DNA from: Usnea hakonensis
Lineage: Eukaryota; Ascomycota; Lecanoromycetes; Lecanorales; Parmeliaceae
Direction of reading: 5' to 3'
Assembly: GCA_013423325.1 (NCBI GenBank)
Contig: BLJB01000126.1
Location: 124,001 to 188,000 of the forward strand
Length of the DNA: 64,000 nt
The notes under the pieces were generated by a model that was not told where the DNA came from, made no database searches, and worked only from the letters and a program-made list of their open reading frames with translations. Both the position numbers and the translations under genes were made by a program. Position 1 is the first letter of the stretch. Every line of letters begins with the position of its first letter. Positions 9,818 to 23,000 of this stretch are shown here, piece after piece.

Positions 9818-12800
9818 TTAGTAGTTATACCTTGGTTACTTATTACTAAAGTACTAATAAGCTATTACTTTAGAATACTAACCCGCTATTTATAGTACTA
9901 TTAGTTTAATAGGTCCTCCGTAGTATTACTCTACTAAGTTATCTAGAAGTCTATCTTTTAAGTAGCTATTCTAGCTTCTTCTAGTAATACTATATTAGTA
10001 CCTATTTCTACTATAAATTTAATATATACTATATACTAAATCTAGGTATACGCTAAGATTATCGCTTAGATCGAGATCTCTAGAGAGATTATAATAATTA
10101 TAATCTATATTACTAATTATTATCTATAGTCTAAGGCGATCATTATTTATTCTAAATAAGGATAGCCTTTATATTCTAATAGTTAGATTACTAAGCCTAT
10201 CTAGCTTTATTAGTCTTTTAGAGTATTCCGTAACTAGACTATTAACCTTTATATTACTCTAGAAATTCGGTACTTCTTTTATTATTATAAACTATTATCT
10301 ACTAGTAGTACTTCTACTAAAAAAAGATTTATCTTACTACTCTTTAAGCTATCTCTTTCTAATTATCGATCTATTAGTAACCCTCTATATAGGTATAGTA
10401 GAGCTACTTCCGCTAATAAAATAATTTTCTATCGCCTTATCGAACTATTATCTAATCCTATTATAGAAGTAAACGAACTAATTACCGGTCCTAGTTTTAA
10501 TTAAATCTAGCGTATTAAATTAAAAAATATATTTCGAGAGTTTACTTTTATACTATAACCGTAGTAACCTCTACGGCTAGACGTAGTACTATTAGATCTA
10601 GTATAAGTATTAGTACTAGTTAGTAATCCCGGTTAATAGATCCCTAGGGAAGTCGGCTTCTTTAATTCGATATATAATAATAAGTCTATTTTAAATAGTA
10701 TCTCTACTTTAGAATATACTAGTAAAGATATTTATTTTTATAATATATATTTATTTATTAAGAGGGTAAACGAGTATATTATTTTTAAAGGAGGTAAAGT
10801 AGTAAGAAGTAATCTCTAAATCTATTTATAAAGGATTATATTAAAATAGTAGATAAGCGAGCTTTCTAAAGTAGAGTATAAAATTATTAAGCTTAGAGAT
10901 AGGATTAAGAAATAGAGTATATTACTATATACTAGATTTAAGGAAGACTCGAATATAGCTATTAATAATATACTCCGTAAGAAGTATATACTACGTAATA
11001 TAATTAATTAATATAAATTACGAGAATTCGTCTAAAAGATTATTAGATTAATAAAGGATATTAGATTACTATAGGTAAAAAACTAGCTTAATCTAATCTA
11101 TAATAATATCGACTTAGATCTATATAGAGACTTCTAGAAGTCTAAGACTACTACTACTCTTAGTACTTTTCTAGGAAGTATAGATTTCTATAAATATAAT
11201 TAGTAGAAATATATATTATAATATAATAGATCTTTTAGTAGTTTAGATAACTAATAAAGTAATCGTTAAGTACGCTTTTCTAATAATAGATTATCTAGTT
11301 AATATACTAGTACTAGCTATTACTAGAACTAGCCCGTCTTCTAATATAAAGATTATTAAGCTTATTTATAGAATTAGTATAGAAATTAGCTCTTAAATAT
11401 ATCTACTCGTTTATAGATTATAGGTCTAGTAAAGTAATTCGCTTCTTAATCTAAATAGTAAGATAAGTCTATTTAGTAAACTAGTACTAGTCGTAATAAG
11501 ATATATTTCTAGCGTACTTATTAAACTACTACTAAAGATATATAAGATAATAATAAATATAAATAATTTAAAATAGAAGATAACGCCTACTATATTAATA
11601 GTAGTAAAGATAAAGACTCTACTACTAATATTAATTTTACTATTATAATTAAGATTACTAAGTATTTATATAGTAAATATAATAATACCTTTATTAGTAG
11701 AAATAAATTATTCTCTTATTTATATAAGGACTACTAGTAATCTACGAAATTAATAAAGGCTAGATAGAGTAATATAGTATCTAAATTAATCTAGTTAATC
11801 TAGTTTTTTAAGTTAGCCTAGTTAGCCTAGTCTTTTAAATCTTCTAAGGTAGCTAAGTTAGTTAAGTTAGCTATCAAAATATCTTATTCTATTATTATTT
11901 TAGAAGTTAAGTTTACTAATAAGACTCCTAGCTATAGATTTCGTAGTTATAAGTATACTACTATTAAGGTATATTATTCTAGTAATCCGGAAATATCTAA
12001 AATTAATAATTATTTTGATACTAGTACTTCTATTATTTTAGGGAACTAGGCTTATATCTATAAGGTTCCGAATCTAGAAATTAAGAAGTTTACGGCTTCT
12101 ATACTAATTAGAGATCTAGAAAATTAGATTACTACTACTAATAAATATATTAACCTAGTTTCCTATATAAATAGTAAAATAGATAATAAACTTATAACTA
12201 TTTATTTTACTATTAAGGTATATCTCGTTAATAACCTTAAGACTAATATACTTTTTAGAAATAATATTATAATCGTATAAGGAATTATTATAGATCTTAA
12301 TTAAAAACTCCTAAAGTTCGAATATTATCGCGATCTCTAGATATCTTTTAATATTATTACTAGTAAAGTAATTAGTCGAGTTATTAAAGTCGAGACTACG
12401 CTTTCTATTCTATTAAAATCTACTATTAATATATCTATTTCTTTTAAGGATAAATTATCTAAGGATCGTAATTTCTTATTTAAACCTAACTATATTATTA
12501 ATCTAGAAATTAATAATAATCTATATATTTATATAATTAACGCTTCTATCGACTTCGTATAAATATATAATAATTTAGATAAGCTAATAACGCTATCTTT
12601 TTAATCCCGCCTTAAAAATATAGTAGAGTATATATAAAATAGTACTTATCTAATATATCCGTCTATAGTAAAATTAGCTATTAATAATATTAAGGGTTAA
12701 TATAAGAAATAGAGTCTAGAAAACGCCTTCGTATATTTAGAATAGATAGTAGTAGTAATAACTACTAGTCTAGCTACTATATCTAGAATAATAGCTCCCG

Positions 12801-15800
12801 GGCCTTCTACTACGATAACGTTATAAGTTACTAAATTAATAATCTCTATATTTATTATAATAATATTATAAGCTACTCTATAAGTCGATCCTAAGCTAGA
12901 GTATATTATATATAATAGTATAACGGTCTATAGTAACTAATATACTACTAGTAGAATTATAAGCGTTATCGACGAGTTTCTAGAAATCTAGACTAATAGA
13001 GGTACTACTATAGATATTCTAGAAAACGAGTAAATATCTATACTACTTAAAAATAATATAATAGCTAAACTAGTAAAGGTTTATTCGGTTTCTACTAAAT
13101 CTCGAATAGTTATTAATAATATATTTAATAAAATATAAGTATAAGGAAAAATAACTTTTATTATTTAACTAATATCTTTTAGCTTTCCTATATTTATAGT
13201 ATAGCGTAATATATCGAACGGTAGAAAGGGACGAGTAGTTATTAATATTAAAGCGCTTAATAAGATAGTAGTTTCTAATAGCTACTTAATATTACTATAA
13301 TCTAATATTATTAATATAATAGCTAGATTTCGCTTTATTTTAATTATTAATATTACTAGTTAATTTTACTAGTTCCTTATTTAATATCGGGACTATTATA
13401 AATTTATAGTCGTAATATATAGAGAATAGAAGTAGTCGAACGTAGCTCTAATAGACTATAAAGGTTTACTACCTTATATTTAATAATAGACTAATAAATT
13501 ACTATAGTCTATTAAGGAATTCTATAAAGCTTTTATTAATAATATTATTATCTTTTCTATAATTCTAGATATTTATATCTAGTATTTTAGAAAGCTATTT
13601 ACGCTCTATTAAGATAAAAGAATTAATCTAAGTTCTACTAAGTCTTTTTTAGAATATTTCTCTATTATACTACTTAGCTAGAAAGTTAACTCCTTAAATA
13701 TATTAATTTTTAAAGATAAACTTTAAATAATTATTATACTTTAGTTTCTAGCTATATTATATAATTTAGAAATCTTCCTAGAATTAATTAGATAGTTATA
13801 ATTATTAATTCTATAGTACTTCTAGCGAGCTATATCTTTATAAGTATATAAGATTATACTTATTATAAAGCTATTTTTAGATAATAAAGGATTTACTAAG
13901 AAATAATATTTCTAGGCTTTCTATTATAATTCTAGCTAGAAAGAGCTAATAGCTTTTAATAATATTAAAAGTATATTTACTAGTCCTAACTTTCTAGTCT
14001 ATTTCGATATATTAAGGATTCTACTTATTAATCTTAATACTTCTAAGGACTAGGGTTTTACCGTAATAGTCTACTATATTCGAAATAACTAGAAGGAAGG
14101 CTTTACTAGGACTAATATATAATTAATACTATTTCTAAATAAGTTACTAAATTAAGCCGAATATAATTATTAGCCTATTAAACTAGAAGTCGCTAAGATC
14201 GTTTAGATTATTAGAAAACTTAGATATATAATTAAGTCTACTAAAGATATTATTATAATCTATATTAACTACTCCGCTATTATATTAATCTCGAACTAGA
14301 TTAGCCTTATATTATCTAGTACTAATAAGCTAAATTTACGTCTAGTTAGGGCCTTATAGTACTTACTATAATTTAATCTATTAGTACGATATAAGTTAGA
14401 TAAATCTAATATCGTATCTAACGCCCTATTATATTTTAAGAGTACTACTAATTAAGCTATATTAGATTTTAATATTAATATCCTAAATTCTCTAACTATA
14501 GATATAGATTCTCTAGTTACTAAGATATTAGATATTAACTATACTACTAGATAGAATTATACTATTAAGTAGAAGTTACTAATTACTTTTTATACTACCC
14601 TAATAGAAATATCTAATAAGTTTAAAATAAATCTTAAGATAATATATAATAAAGATAATTACTAGAAGAATATTCTTAAGATACTTAAAAACCCTATTAA
14701 GAGTAACCTAGTAAGTACTAGAATAGGCTTACGATTTAAATTACTAAAAGATCTAATCTACTATATTAATTAATTCGATAGTCGGGAAAGGCTCTATATT
14801 TCGAATTTACTAGAATAAGAAATCTTTAAAATAGTATATAATAAGTAGTATTATAGGGGCTATTACTAGTTCTATAATTATATCTATTTATTAATCTATA
14901 TATATTACCTCGCGCGGAATCTAAAAAGGTATATCGAGTATTATCCTAAATACTAGTTAAATTAAATTAAGAGGTATCGATCTTATAGGAATCTTATACT
15001 AATTAATTATTCTAGGATTTCTTTCTATATTATTTATATAGACTTTATTATCTCTTTATTTATAATTAAGGACGAATTTAACTATCTTTTAATAATTATT
15101 TATAAGTTCTTAAAGCGTATCTTTCTAATTCTAGAAAAGACGACTTAGTCTACTATAGAATAGATAGAAGTTATACTTCTAGTATTTATATTCTATAGAT
15201 AGAGAGTTCCTTACGCTATTATTTTAAATCGGGATACTAAGTTTATATTAGTATTCTAATAAGTAGTTTTTAGTAAATTTAGAACTACTCTACTTACTAT
15301 AATAGCTTATTACCTCTAGGCTAATAGATAGTCTAAAAGAATTAACTAGATAATAGAAATTACTATATAATTCTATATTATTATTTAGAATATTTAGAAT
15401 TTAGACTAGCTATTAGTTTTATTATATTTATAAGGTTTATTTAATAACTCTAAAAGTAGCTTAATTAATATAGCCTTAAATAAAATCTTATATAAATTTA
15501 AAGTTTATAATACGCTAGATTTACTAGTAGACTTATTAGTAGAAGACTATAATTATCTATATATAATAAAATACGAGTAGATAGAAGACTCTATAGCGTT
15601 TATTAATATTATAGCTAAAGTACGTTATAATTAATATTATAAATTAATTACTTTAGCTATTAGATCTAAAATATATTTTAAGTTTTATAATAGTTATAAG
15701 ATCCTAGAAGTCTATCTTAAGCTAGATAGATAACGAGTTAACCCCTTTAAGATTCTAGAGCAAGTCGGTTAACTAGCTTACTATATTAAATTATATTAAA

Positions 15801-16543
15801 ATATATATATCTATCTAGTAATTTCGATCGCTTAATTAGAACCCGCTAAGACTAGGAATTTATACGACTAGATTAAAAATAACGAGCCTAGTCCTATTAA
15901 GAAAATAATTAATATAAGTAGATCTAATAATAAGTTAAAACCTTATATCGTTAAATATTTACTAGATAAGAGATCTAATAGTAAAAGCGGCTTTCCGAGC
16001 TATCTAGTTAAATAGCGAAGATAGGGTTATAAGTATAATATCTAGATATTATCTAGAAAGCTCTAAAATTACTAGAAATTAATTAATAAGTATAAGATAT
16101 ATATAGTATAATAAGCTAGCTTACTAAAATTAGAAAGAAAGCGTTACTAACCCGCTCTCTAGACTTTCGAAGTAATATCTATAGAAAGGTAAATTATATT
16201 AATATACTATAAGCTCTATCTATTAAACGCGGAAAAGGTCGTCTCTATAAGTATTACTTCTAACTCTATACTATTTTCTTATTAACTAGGTAGGCCTTCT
16301 AAGTATAATACTATTTATATATACCGCTTAAGAAGTCCTCCTAAGGGAGTAGTATATAGAAGGATAGTACTATTAGAATCCGATATTATAAATCTATATA
16401 TTATATTACTAGAAGTAGTATTAGAGTTCCTAGGAAGGTATTACTACGAGATATAGAATAATATTCTAGTATTACTATATTTACTTATTGCTTTACTATA
16501 TATTAGTAGCGAGGGCGCTACTATCTTTTTTTCTTATTAGTAC

Positions 16544-16721
16544 TATTATACCGACTATTGCCGTATTACTATTGCGGCAATGGCGATTGCCACTACTATT
16601 GTAATAGTAGTATCGATACTAGTACTAATCGGTACTAGTGCGATTACTATAGTACTTAAGTGAATTCTTAGGTAGTAACAATTTATCCTTTTTACACATT
16701 CACTTTTACATTAGTATAACA
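16544..16721 (+). repeat. 3' LTR of the gypsy element
   Basis: 178 bp, the same length as the 5' LTR. Its end keeps the intact TAACA that pairs with the TGTTA of the other copy. It carries fewer TA conversions than the 5' copy. A GAGGGCG-containing stretch lies just upstream where a polypurine tract would be expected. Confidence 0.85.
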
Positions 16722-17306
16722 ATAAGTATAGGCCCACGAAAAAATTTCGTGATACTCGGTCCTAAATAATAGTTTTATTTAAAAGTTATTTCTGGTGTGA
16801 AAGTTCTCTAGGGGTTTGATAATAAAATAGCTTTATTAGTTATCTAGACCTTTTTTAATTCCTACCCCTCCCTCCGGGGGCCCTTCGGGGGGAGATTTCT
16901 TTGAAAGATTATATTACCACGTATACTGAACCGATTTTAATAGTTTTTATATTATTAGAAAGCGCAAATAACGCTCTATAATTATAGAAATTATATAAGG
17001 ATCATATTAGTAGGGAAGGCAACAATTCGGGTTGTCAGGATTTATTTAGTTAAGGAGGATTTTGGTAGTCGCGGCGAAATCTACCGCCGTGCTTACTAAG
17101 CGCCAAGAGTCCCAAATAGGAAGCGACCCTGATTTTTTGATTGGCTGTACATACAATTGGTAGCGTCTTGGCGGTTAGCTCTTTATATATACTGATTTCA
17201 ATATCTTAAATAGAATCTCTTAAAAATTCTAAAGTAGCTTATTTAATATATAATATATAATTTACTAAATTTATAGATAAAAGCGACTCGTAGATATAGA
17301 GTTATT

Positions 17307-17363
17307 GGGTGCTAGAATCGTGTTCAAAATTTGTTAGTTTCCCAATGGTTTTGCATACAGGGG
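17307..17363 (-). repeat. Right terminal inverted repeat of the outer element
   Basis: Inverted partner of 9311-9367, followed by TA at 17364-17365. This edge marks the return to ordinary base composition. Confidence 0.85.
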
Positions 17364-17365
17364 TA

Positions 17366-17800
17366 AATATTACCCGAACCGCTTACCTTGTGAACCTTAG
17401 AAATTCCCCGCAAATATTTTCTGTTATGTGTCACATTCTTGTGTCTCACTAATTAATATTGCTTTTTTTTGGCACACACGCGGTGCAGTCCAGCTCAGCT
17501 CACATTTCCTGAAGCGACATGGCGAAGATGCAGACAGACCAGTAGCGGAGACGAAGGCTGAAGGCTGCATCACTCGGCGTGGTCGAATATCAAACTCTAC
17601 AAAGGCAATTGCAGTGACATTTCTGGTCATTACTAGATTATGACTATATTTGGAAAGCTCTTTGGATGAAGTGATTTCTCCCACGCGTGCGAAGGTCAGT
17701 AGACAAAGTAACAATTCGAGAGTAGTGCTCGTCTGCGGCTCAAATCCCTTTTTGTTCTGTATGCGCGGACGACTACGAGTGCAGGGACAGTGGAGGAATA
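17366..17800. other. Spacer between transposon and methyltransferase gene
   Basis: About 435 bp of ordinary composition that must hold the methyltransferase promoter. Short overlapping ORFs occur on both strands (for example 17424-17714) but none has a recognisable motif. A T-run lies at 17463-17470. Confidence 0.45.
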
Positions 17801-18757
17801 ATGACCTTCGCGACGGATACCGAGAAAGAGCCTCTTATTGAGACCAACCCTTCGCTTCAGAAATACTACGCCGGCTTTGAGTCCAGAATCGGCTATCGTT
17901 TTTTTCTGGGCGGGACGAGGCACTTTGGGTATTACCGGCCGGGTACGAAGTGGCCTTTTCCCATAAATGGCGCACTTAGAAAAATGGAAGACCATCTGTT
18001 CGATTCTCTGGGTCTTCAGCCTCATGCTAAGGTCCTAGATGCTGGATGCGGTGTCGGCCATGTTGCAATGCACTTGGCGCGCAAAGGCTTAAGCGTCCAG
18101 GGTATCGACGTTGTGAGCAAACATCTTACGTGGGCGCGGCAAGGAATCCGGGCAAACGGACTCGAGAAGGATGTTTCTGTTCGCTTGATGGATTATCAAC
18201 ATCTGGATGGCTTCGCCGACGCAACTTTCGATGGCGTTTACACAATGGAGACTCTGGTACATGCCATGTATCCTGAACAAGCATTGGCAGAGTTCTTCCG
18301 CGTGATCAAGCCAGGCGGATCACTTGCATTATACGAATACGATCATCCGGACTTCTTCACAAAAGATATCCCAGAAGACCTCAGGACCTCGATGATACAG
18401 GTCAATACGAGAGCGTCAATGCCAGCAAACGTGGTTTTCGTACAAGGCGAGCTGCAGCTAATGCTCGAAAGACAAGGCTTTCAGGACGTCGTTGTGCAAG
18501 ATTTATCAGAAAATATCAAACCCATGGCGCGGCTGTTCTTCCTTGTGGGGTACATACCGTATCTCATCATATGTTTTCTCGGTCTTCAAGCTTGGTTTGT
18601 GAATACTCAGGCAGGGGTACAGGGATACCGCGTTCTTAAAAGACACCTTTGGAGGTACGTTGCGGTAACGGCCAGAAAGCCTGGTGATGAGCCCCACAGC
18701 AACGGCTCAGTCCGCGAAAGACGGATTGGAACAATTGGGAGAGCATCGTCTCCATGA
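17801..18757 (+). CDS. SAM-dependent methyltransferase (318 aa)
   Basis: Class I Rossmann-fold methyltransferase. The SAM-binding motif I is VLDAGCGVGHVAMHLA (about residues 78-93). It is followed by the acidic GIDVV strand end and a motif IV-like FDGVYTMETL, then FRVIKPGGSLALYEYDHP, a typical motif VI. The family resembles sterol/ubiquinone-type and secondary-metabolite C- or O-methyltransferases; the substrate cannot be told. A hydrophobic stretch near the C-terminus (LFFLVGYIPYLIICFLGL) suggests membrane association. Single exon, starting at the first ATG of a frame in which the whole domain is present. It sits about 440 bp from the transposon edge, and no other biosynthetic gene adjoins it, so it looks isolated. 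Confidence 0.85.
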   Translation: MTFATDTEKEPLIETNPSLQKYYAGFESRIGYRFFLGGTRHFGYYRPGTKWPFPINGALRKMEDHLFDSLGLQPHAKVLDAGCGVGHVAMHLARKGLSVQGIDVVSKHLTWARQGIRANGLEKDVSVRLMDYQHLDGFADATFDGVYTMETLVHAMYPEQALAEFFRVIKPGGSLALYEYDHPDFFTKDIPEDLRTSMIQVNTRASMPANVVFVQGELQLMLERQGFQDVVVQDLSENIKPMARLFFLVGYIPYLIICFLGLQAWFVNTQAGVQGYRVLKRHLWRYVAVTARKPGDEPHSNGSVRERRIGTIGRASSP

Positions 18758-20078
18758 CTCTAGCAGTCCTCTTGTTATAGGAACCAAATGCAACCGCAGC
18801 AGAAAGCATAGAAGACTGGCCGTACTAAGGGGGACTTTCAATTTACTCACTTTGTGAACCGAGAATGTTCACTCTTCCTATCGAGGTCGTCACGCCCCCT
18901 GAACAACGGTAGTAGCAGTTCGAACCCCACACTTACAAGGCGGCCCTACAGTGGAGAACGAAGGACCTGACATCTTTCCCCGGGCATCTAAACTTGTGAA
19001 ATGATCGAACAAGGGCAATTGGTTGAGCACCCACGATGGAGCATTGGATAGGCTGAGATCTAAGTACTGTCAAATTTGGATTTGATATTTGGCAATGATC
19101 TGCCAATCAGATGCAGTAGGATACAGCCATACTCCGTCACCGCTAGATTAGCATTAGGGACTCAAACTCCGGCCAAATCATTGTTTTCCTCTTCCTTGCC
19201 GATGCTCTGTGAATCTCATAAAGGGACGTAGTAAAAATCATACGTAGTGGCAGTGCCATCAGCATCATTTTCTTACGGCCATCGACAAAAAGTGTATCTG
19301 CTTTTTCATCAAACTCACATCAAATGAAAAATCTTGGAAGAAATTTCTTTTCTGATGAATACCAAACTATTGAAAAAAAAAAATTCGTGATTACCGTCAC
19401 CCTTTGCCGGCTACACCCATTAATTCTCCTCCTTCTTTCCAGCCCTTTACGCATGAACTTTCGCTAATGTTCTCTTCCAAGATCCAGGATACCTTCGAAA
19501 GGAATTGGGCGTGGCGGATGGGGAGTCGAGTCCCAAGGTTTGATAGAAGAGGAGAGGAGTGTGATTCGGGGCGGTCTTACTTGCCATCCGACACCGTCTT
19601 GTGGTGGCGGATAAAAAGCAGTACCTATGTAACAGGCATTTCGCTACGGCTGGAAGCATGGTATTCCGTGTTCAGTGCAGGGTTGGACTTTCGAATAGGT
19701 ATAGAAGGAGGCACTGGTGCAACGATAGTATAAGAGGTGCGATTTGGATAAGATTTGGTACAGGATGAACTAGTGGAAATGAAATTTCAATAGCTTCCTC
19801 CGAACTCGGTATAAGATCCTGCCCTGTCAAGGAAAGAAGATGACTAGACGTAATCGAGAGAAGAGCCGCAGATGGTTCTGAGCCCAGGCCACTGTCGTGC
19901 CTGACTGCAAGAGTATGCGGTCCCGGAGCTCTGAAATTTGAAGTCATTCCTCAGAAACCCCATTTGCTACCTGTAAGGATTTTATGGGAATGAATTCAGG
20001 ACCGGGCTTGCCCAAATTAGCACCAAGTCACGGAGACAGCCAACACCGTGCGACCACAGTAAGTTCGTCACTGAAACA
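18758..20078. other. Intergenic region, no supported gene
   Basis: About 1.3 kb with only short ORFs that overlap on both strands (for example 19404-19733 and 19672-19947) and no motifs. A GTTCGAACC-like sequence near 18920 recalls a tRNA B box, but no A box or acceptor pairing can be found around it. An A-run lies at 19374-19383. Confidence 0.5.
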
Positions 20079-23000
20079 CTAGACAAGATCCCCTGCCTGG
20101 GTGCGGCTTTCGTCCGTCATCGTACCTCCTGCTGGGTTTGCAGACTCATCTGGACAAGGTTTCACCATGCTACCATCAGTGAGGGAAATAATCCACTGAG
20201 CCCTCCCGTCCCTCACCAATTCGGTCGAGTGCATCGTGGAGGTTTCCCCAGAGCTTGAAGGCAATTCTTTGTCCGAGGACTCCTGGCTTAGAGGATCTTT
20301 TGCCACCTGGTCTATTTCTGGCCGATAATTTCTGTCACGGTAGTCTTTGACCGGCCGAGGAGGAGACTCGAACAAATGATCTAATTTCTTCAAGATACGA
20401 ACCCAAACAGATATTCGCTTTGGGGCAGTAGGCGTCACAGAAATCCCATACCTGTCTTCCACATTGGTTCCCTCTCCGTCTCGCCTTCCACTGTCCCCCT
20501 CATCTTTCCACCGATTCTGTGTACGGCGTAACATGGCCCATATCAGTGCAATTGTATCGATCATCAGATGTAGCAATACTTCCACTATGAATACGATTGC
20601 ACAAGGCAGCAAGCAAACCAAAGCTAATAGGACCCTTACGATGAGACGAAGGGACGGTCCATTGCGATTTTTCCAAGCCTGAAAGCCACAGCGGACGCAA
20701 GCACTTGGCAATCGAAAACAATAGCATAGCCAGAAGTAGAAATACCACCACTTGCTCTCAGCTGGAAGGCGTTTCTTCGTGTCCATACCGGTGTTTTGGA
20801 GCTGAGCAGCCTCGGTGAGCTCTTCTGAGACTCTGACCCAGCTGACAAGCGATGAATTCTCACTAGATGCCATCTCTCCCCTTGATGCCATCTTTTCCCT
20901 TGTCTTATGTTTGGCTTTGTCGAACCAGAATCTCAATTTGCGGTTGAGTAGATTCATATTTGCGAGGAGAAGGATAGTGAGCGCGAGTGCGATGACGGTC
21001 GTTGGACCCATTACAGCTAACGTGGCTGCATCCGGCGCAGCTTGCATGCTAAACAAACTTGAAGAAAAGGAAAGAGGCAAGAATATGATTGTGACGTAGG
21101 TGAACAGGCGAACATCTTCCGCAGTTTGGGTAGTCGTATGAGCTTCTTGAAGCTGCTTGTAGCTCAACAAGTTGTTGTACCACTGATCAGCATTCTTTCG
21201 CTGCTCTTCAAGTTGATTATGCCGCATGTGTAAGTTTCGAAGGCTGATTTTGTACTCTTGTGTCAAGTGTTTGAGCGTATTCCCGTGGCGCACCTGATCC
21301 TTGGGAGACCACCTACTAGGAAAGCCTCTAGTATCTTCTCGTTTTTCCCAGTCTTCGATTACTTTGATGGAGAGATCCAATTTCTGTAATACATCTTGAA
21401 GGATCTCTTTAGCTTCCAAATAGAACTGTAGACCGGAGGATCCGTAGATGAAATCAAAACTTTGGCTTTTGGGAGATAGAGCAAGCTCTTTCTTGAATGC
21501 AGCAAGTATTTTGTCGGTACTCGTAATCATCTCATGGAGCGTTCGCTCAACGTAGAAAACTTCCAAAGCTTCGAGAGTAGTGATGTCGGTTGGCTGAACC
21601 TCGAAAGAGCGTTCCTTTATCGATCTCTGAAAGACTCTTGTTGATCTCCCCTACCGATCGTTCCTTCTTGAAGGGAAATCCCGAGCTTGTTTCTTGGATC
21701 ACCAGACATAGGAGTGGTATCCAAGGGTCGAGTGAAATTTGTGGACTCGCCCCCAGTTATTCTAGTACCATTTGTCGTTGTATTAGTTGCATAAAGTTCA
21801 CTAACAGGATCTCTTGTGAAGACTTTGAACGTATTGAAGATTCTAGACTGCAACTCCTTCGGTCAGGAGTCGGTCGGCGTGAGTTGAAGTTTCCCGCAGC
21901 TTCTGCAAATTGAGTCTGGCCGTATCTTCCTGATCTCTATTCTCGTTATTGATTTTTTCTTCGATCGATATCATCAAGTGTTCAACTTGCTTAAGAGCCA
22001 GCCACAAGACGCTAAAGTTCGAGAGGTTGTATTCAGGATACCAGATGTACATGGCATCTCGATCATGAGATAAGCTGTCGTGCTGCTTGGTTTCGACACT
22101 AATTGATCTAGGGTTTCTTCAGGTTGTAAAGGCCCGTAAATTTCCACAATAGCGCAAAGCTCTTGTGATGAAGCTCTGGGTATGACTCATGTGTTGTGGA
22201 ATTTTGCAAAGTTCTTTCTCTTGTAGCTTGGAAGTCTCCGATCTCCGGGGCCTGGTTTGAACATTACGTAAACGTATGTATCTCGATAGACTTGTTCGTT
22301 TCGAGGCATGCGTTTTAGATCAACGATGTTGTAACGGAAGAACTTCTCAATCTCTAGTAATTCTTGATCAACGGCTTCAGAATCTCAATTGCCACCTGAT
22401 TCGTCTTCGGCCTTTCTAGGCTGATGGTCACTCCAAATCGATTTTCTTTGCTTGTTGAGAAAGACTGCAATCTCAAATTGCACATCATTGGGCTCATCGT
22501 TCACTAAGAGTTCAGACTTTTGAGAAAACATCAGCCTTTCCGAAGTTTTCTGGGTGGAAATAGGCCGAAAGATTCTATTTCAAGTTCATAGTCCTGAAAC
22601 AAAATATCCGTACTAGTAATATACGGCAGGGATACGTCCTCGTTCCCGTCCTTGCGGATTTGATATTGCTGAACGACCAATTGCGATGTAACGTAGTATT
22701 GAAGCCTAATTTCCAAGCCATCAAATTTGTAAATGAATCTTGGCCAGCGGTTGTGTACCCAATGCGCGTGGTCAGGATGACGATTCAGGGCTAGGGAAAG
22801 ACCTATGCCATTTCCAGACCCCTATAGGAGATTCAAAGCTGTTTGGAGCATCATCTTCCTTGACTGACAATCCTTCCCCCTCTCTATACTTTTCCTATAA
22901 TCGACACCAGCCAGTTTGCCTTTCGTGCAACTGGCGAGCTGCAAAAGTTCTCCAGCAGGGGTAGCCCAAGCCAGTGTGCCATCTGCACCAAAAGGGTAAA

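Larger units (their letters stand above)
9640..16721 (+). mobile_element. RIP-degraded Ty3/gypsy LTR retrotransposon (chromovirus)
   Basis: A 7082-bp element bounded by two 178-bp LTRs and by a 5-bp duplication, ACAAG on the left (9635-9639) and ATAAG on the right (16722-16726), differing by one C-to-T change. The interior is extremely A+T-rich, dominated by TA steps, and has no frame longer than about 60 codons. Reading through stops on the plus strand recovers gypsy polyprotein pieces in order: a protease-like segment near 12010; reverse transcriptase with INNIIIFS near 13533, where an active enzyme would have aspartates; RNase H with LINLNTSKDQGF near 14030; an integrase core near 15030-15230 with ILNRDTKF; and a chromodomain-like FPSYLVK..RQGYKYN near 15980. 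The order PR-RT-RH-IN-chromodomain is that of chromoviruses. It is dead, and the pattern fits repeat-induced point mutation. Confidence 0.85.
9311..17363. mobile_element. TIR element (Tc1/mariner-like ends) split by a retrotransposon
   Basis: Positions 9311-9367 and 17307-17363 are 57-bp inverted copies of one another (each end reads CCCCT.TATGCAAAACC inward) with about four mismatches. Both outer edges are flanked by the dinucleotide TA (9309-9310 and 17364-17365), which matches the target duplication of the Tc1/mariner/pogo (Fot1) superfamily. Removing the nested LTR element leaves about 966 bp with no open frame, so this is a non-autonomous or remnant copy. The right internal part (about 16860-16900) has a G/C-rich inverted segment; the left part is nearly pure A+T. 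Superfamily assignment rests only on TA and TIR length. Confidence 0.75.

Noticed and set aside
9640..16721. CRISPR array or satellite DNA as explanation of the A+T-rich block
   Set aside because: No regular spacer-repeat structure; paired LTRs, target duplication and gypsy polyprotein remnants explain it.
18900..18940. Possible tRNA B box (GTTCGAACC)
   Set aside because: No A box at the right distance and no acceptor-stem pairing on either strand.
19404..19947. Overlapping ORFs on both strands
   Set aside because: Mirror-image frames in a composition-neutral spacer with no motif or intron pattern.
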